From NCBI GenBank assembly GCA_025453975.1, contig JALOPI010000003.1:62001-126000 (forward strand): a DNA stretch of 64,000 bases, read 5' to 3'. Shown piece after piece: positions 62,692-64,000 of the stretch (its first letter is position 1; every line of letters begins with the position of its first letter). This DNA is from Syntrophobacteraceae bacterium. Its GTDB lineage: Bacteria > Desulfobacterota > Syntrophobacteria > Syntrophobacterales > Syntrophobacteraceae. The notes under the pieces are model-generated. The model did no database searches. It was not told the origin of the DNA and saw only the letters and a program-made list of their open reading frames with translations. The translations under genes and the position numbers were made by a program.

Positions 62692-63812
62692 GCATCCCGA
62701 AAGCCGTTCCGCGGTTCACGGTCCCCCAGGTGGACACCCTGAGGGTCCTGGCCACGCTGGGGATCTTCATCCACCATCTGTGGGGCGGACGGACCGGTTA
62801 CGGCCTGGTGGGCGAAGCCCTGGCATCCATCGCCCACGCCGGCCAGTTCGGCGTGGTCCATTTCAATGTCATGACCGGCTTCCTGCTGGCGCTCCCCTGT
62901 CTGGGATACGAGTGCCGGATGGCGCCCGAATATGTCCGGTTCGTCAAGCGCCGGGCCCTTCGCATCGTGCCCCCCTACTACCTGGCGGCCATCCTCTTCA
63001 CCGGCCTGAACCTCGCGGTCTTCGGCGGTCTGGAAGTCACCGCTGCCCTGTCACGCCTGCTCCAGCAGATCCTCTTTCTCCAGGGCTTCGACCCTTCGAG
63101 CCTCTACAGCAACACGGCGGCCTATTGGTACCTGACGCTCCTGGCGCAATTCTACCTGATGTATCCCCTGTTGCTCAGGCTCTTTCTGGCCCTGGGACCG
63201 ACGAGGGCGTGTCTCCTCATTGGTGGGCTTTGCTGGGGAGGTCTCGCCGTGCTGGCCCTGCCGCCCCTGGGGCTCGGGCCCTGGCTGGCCTCGGTGGATT
63301 CCATGGTCTATTTCAACCTCCCCGCCAGGCTGCCGGAATTCACCGTGGGCATGTGGCTCGCCTCGGCGTGGAAGCCCGGTGTCTCACCCTCCCAGGGGGC
63401 ACCCCTGGACCGGGCGTTTGCCGGTTTTACCCTCGGCATCGTCACCCTGGGAGCCATCCTGACCCTCGGATTCCGGGATCTGCCCCTCCCCTTCGCCCTG
63501 TTCCAGCAGGTCTCCTGGTCCGTCGCGGTCTTCGTGGCCATTTTCATCTGGCCTCCCGTGGCCAGGGTGGGAGCATCGCGCTGGATCAGGGGCCTGTCGG
63601 CCGCGTCCTACGGAGTTTATCTCGTGCATCAGCCGATCTTCAGCTACTGGGGGGCCTGGACGGAGGGGTGGGTCGGTGGGGCCTCGGCAGCGAGCCATCA
63701 AAGCTGGTTCATGCTCTCGTGCCTGGTCCTGGCTCCGGCGGCCTTCGCGCTGGGCCGGACGATGGAGCCGGCGGCGGCCTGGCTGCTGTCCCTGGGACGG
63801 AAGCCCCGATGA
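62688..63812 (+). CDS. Acyltransferase 3 family (OafA/YrhL-like) membrane protein
   Basis: A 374-residue protein with about ten membrane helices. The N-terminal signature VDTLRVLATLGIFIHHLWGG has the conserved Arg and the catalytic-type His. YVRFVKRRALRIVPPYYLAA is the second Arg-rich motif (R-x-x-R-I-x-P-x-Y). The end (LSAASYGVYLVHQPIFSYWG) is also typical. The family O-acylates surface polysaccharides, lipids or small molecules. GTG 62688 overlaps the EI24 stop by four bases, so the two are translationally coupled. An open frame runs back to 61980 but only as a shadow of the EI24 gene. Confidence 0.9.
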   Translation: MSIPKAVPRFTVPQVDTLRVLATLGIFIHHLWGGRTGYGLVGEALASIAHAGQFGVVHFNVMTGFLLALPCLGYECRMAPEYVRFVKRRALRIVPPYYLAAILFTGLNLAVFGGLEVTAALSRLLQQILFLQGFDPSSLYSNTAAYWYLTLLAQFYLMYPLLLRLFLALGPTRACLLIGGLCWGGLAVLALPPLGLGPWLASVDSMVYFNLPARLPEFTVGMWLASAWKPGVSPSQGAPLDRAFAGFTLGIVTLGAILTLGFRDLPLPFALFQQVSWSVAVFVAIFIWPPVARVGASRWIRGLSAASYGVYLVHQPIFSYWGAWTEGWVGGASAASHQSWFMLSCLVLAPAAFALGRTMEPAAAWLLSLGRKPR

Positions 63813-63975
63813 TGCGGCAGCCTGGGGCGTGGGCGTCATGGGATCAACGGGCGGAATGGGGCCCTCGGATGGCAGCCCGTATTCAGGCTGGAGGTCGGAG
63901 CCAGGGCATCGATGCACCGCCAGGACCCATCAGAGGGTCCAGGCGACGCACTGAAGGGCTTTTTTAGCGGGCATG

Positions 63976-63996
63976 ACGGAAAAGGCCGTTTTTTTT
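63976..63996 (+). terminator. Weak intrinsic terminator near the window end
   Basis: ACGG (63976-63979) and CCGT (63986-63989) form a short stem around AAAAGG, followed by a run of eight T residues. It is 164 bases after the acyltransferase stop. The bases between 63813 and 63975 hold nothing I can name. Confidence 0.4.
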
Positions 63997-64000
63997 CGTG

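Overview
The window reads as a chromosomal segment of a GC-rich, anaerobic-type deltaproteobacterium (Desulfobacterota). A Syntrophobacter-like sulfate-reducing or syntrophic lineage is my best guess, inferred from gene content and order only: carD / pth / rplY / prs / tRNA-Gln / ispE synteny, DUF1844, futalosine-route menaquinone genes, a B12-dependent ribonucleotide reductase, SLC13-type permeases with orphan receivers, and a VKOR-DsbA fusion. Coding density is high. I see no prophage, insertion sequence, CRISPR array or rRNA operon, and one tRNA gene.

Layout. 1-3.7 kb: end of a type II secretion/pilus gene set (gspF partial, gspE) with a divergent GspC-like protein. 3.7-16.6 kb, minus strand: RNA modification and translation housekeeping (rluD-like, PIN-TRAM protein, carD, pth, rplY, prs, tRNA-Gln, ispE, DUF1844, serA), then an oxidative-folding fusion protein, an M48 protease, rsfS and nadD. 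16.8-21.7 kb, minus strand: proA, proB, obgE, rpmA, rplU and a 42-residue Cys-rich protein. 22.8-31.8 kb: a signalling and transport island with two different anion permeases, three stand-alone receivers, a universal stress protein, a CBS protein, a NarL-type regulator and its histidine kinase. 31.9-37.8 kb: dusB and an IspH-UbiA fusion, divergent from mqnB, mqnD and an unknown gene. 38-42 kb: ABC1/UbiB kinase with an ABC exporter, then a DtxR-type regulator. 42.2-44.5 kb: aroF-tyrA behind a tyrosine-codon leader peptide. 44.6-50.1 kb: DUF362 ferredoxin protein, a phasin-like protein, and a kinase / lipoprotein / sigma-54 regulator set with the gene order of GlrK-QseG-GlrR. 50.3-54 kb: clpB and a CbpA-type DnaJ. 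54.5-64 kb: nrdJ, endonuclease V, a ZIP transporter, an HD protein, an ASCH protein, a 43-residue membrane protein, an EmrB-type MFS pump, an EI24/CysZ-like protein and an acyltransferase.

The strongest non-coding signal is at 44313-44517 on the minus strand. It has a good promoter, a 25-codon leader peptide with seven Tyr codons (five consecutive), mutually exclusive 1:2, 2:3 and 3:4 RNA pairings, and a terminator with a U-tract, all directly upstream of aroF-tyrA. This is a complete classical attenuator predicted to sense charged tRNA-Tyr. Other points of interest are the IspH-UbiA fusion beside menaquinone genes, the VKOR / SurA-like / DsbA fusion, the apparent absence of a standard start codon for pth, a cluster of TGTMGGA sites before the receiver/permease operon, and a GAFTHA loop in the GlrR-like regulator.

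All function calls come from reading motifs and family resemblance by eye. No database search was run.
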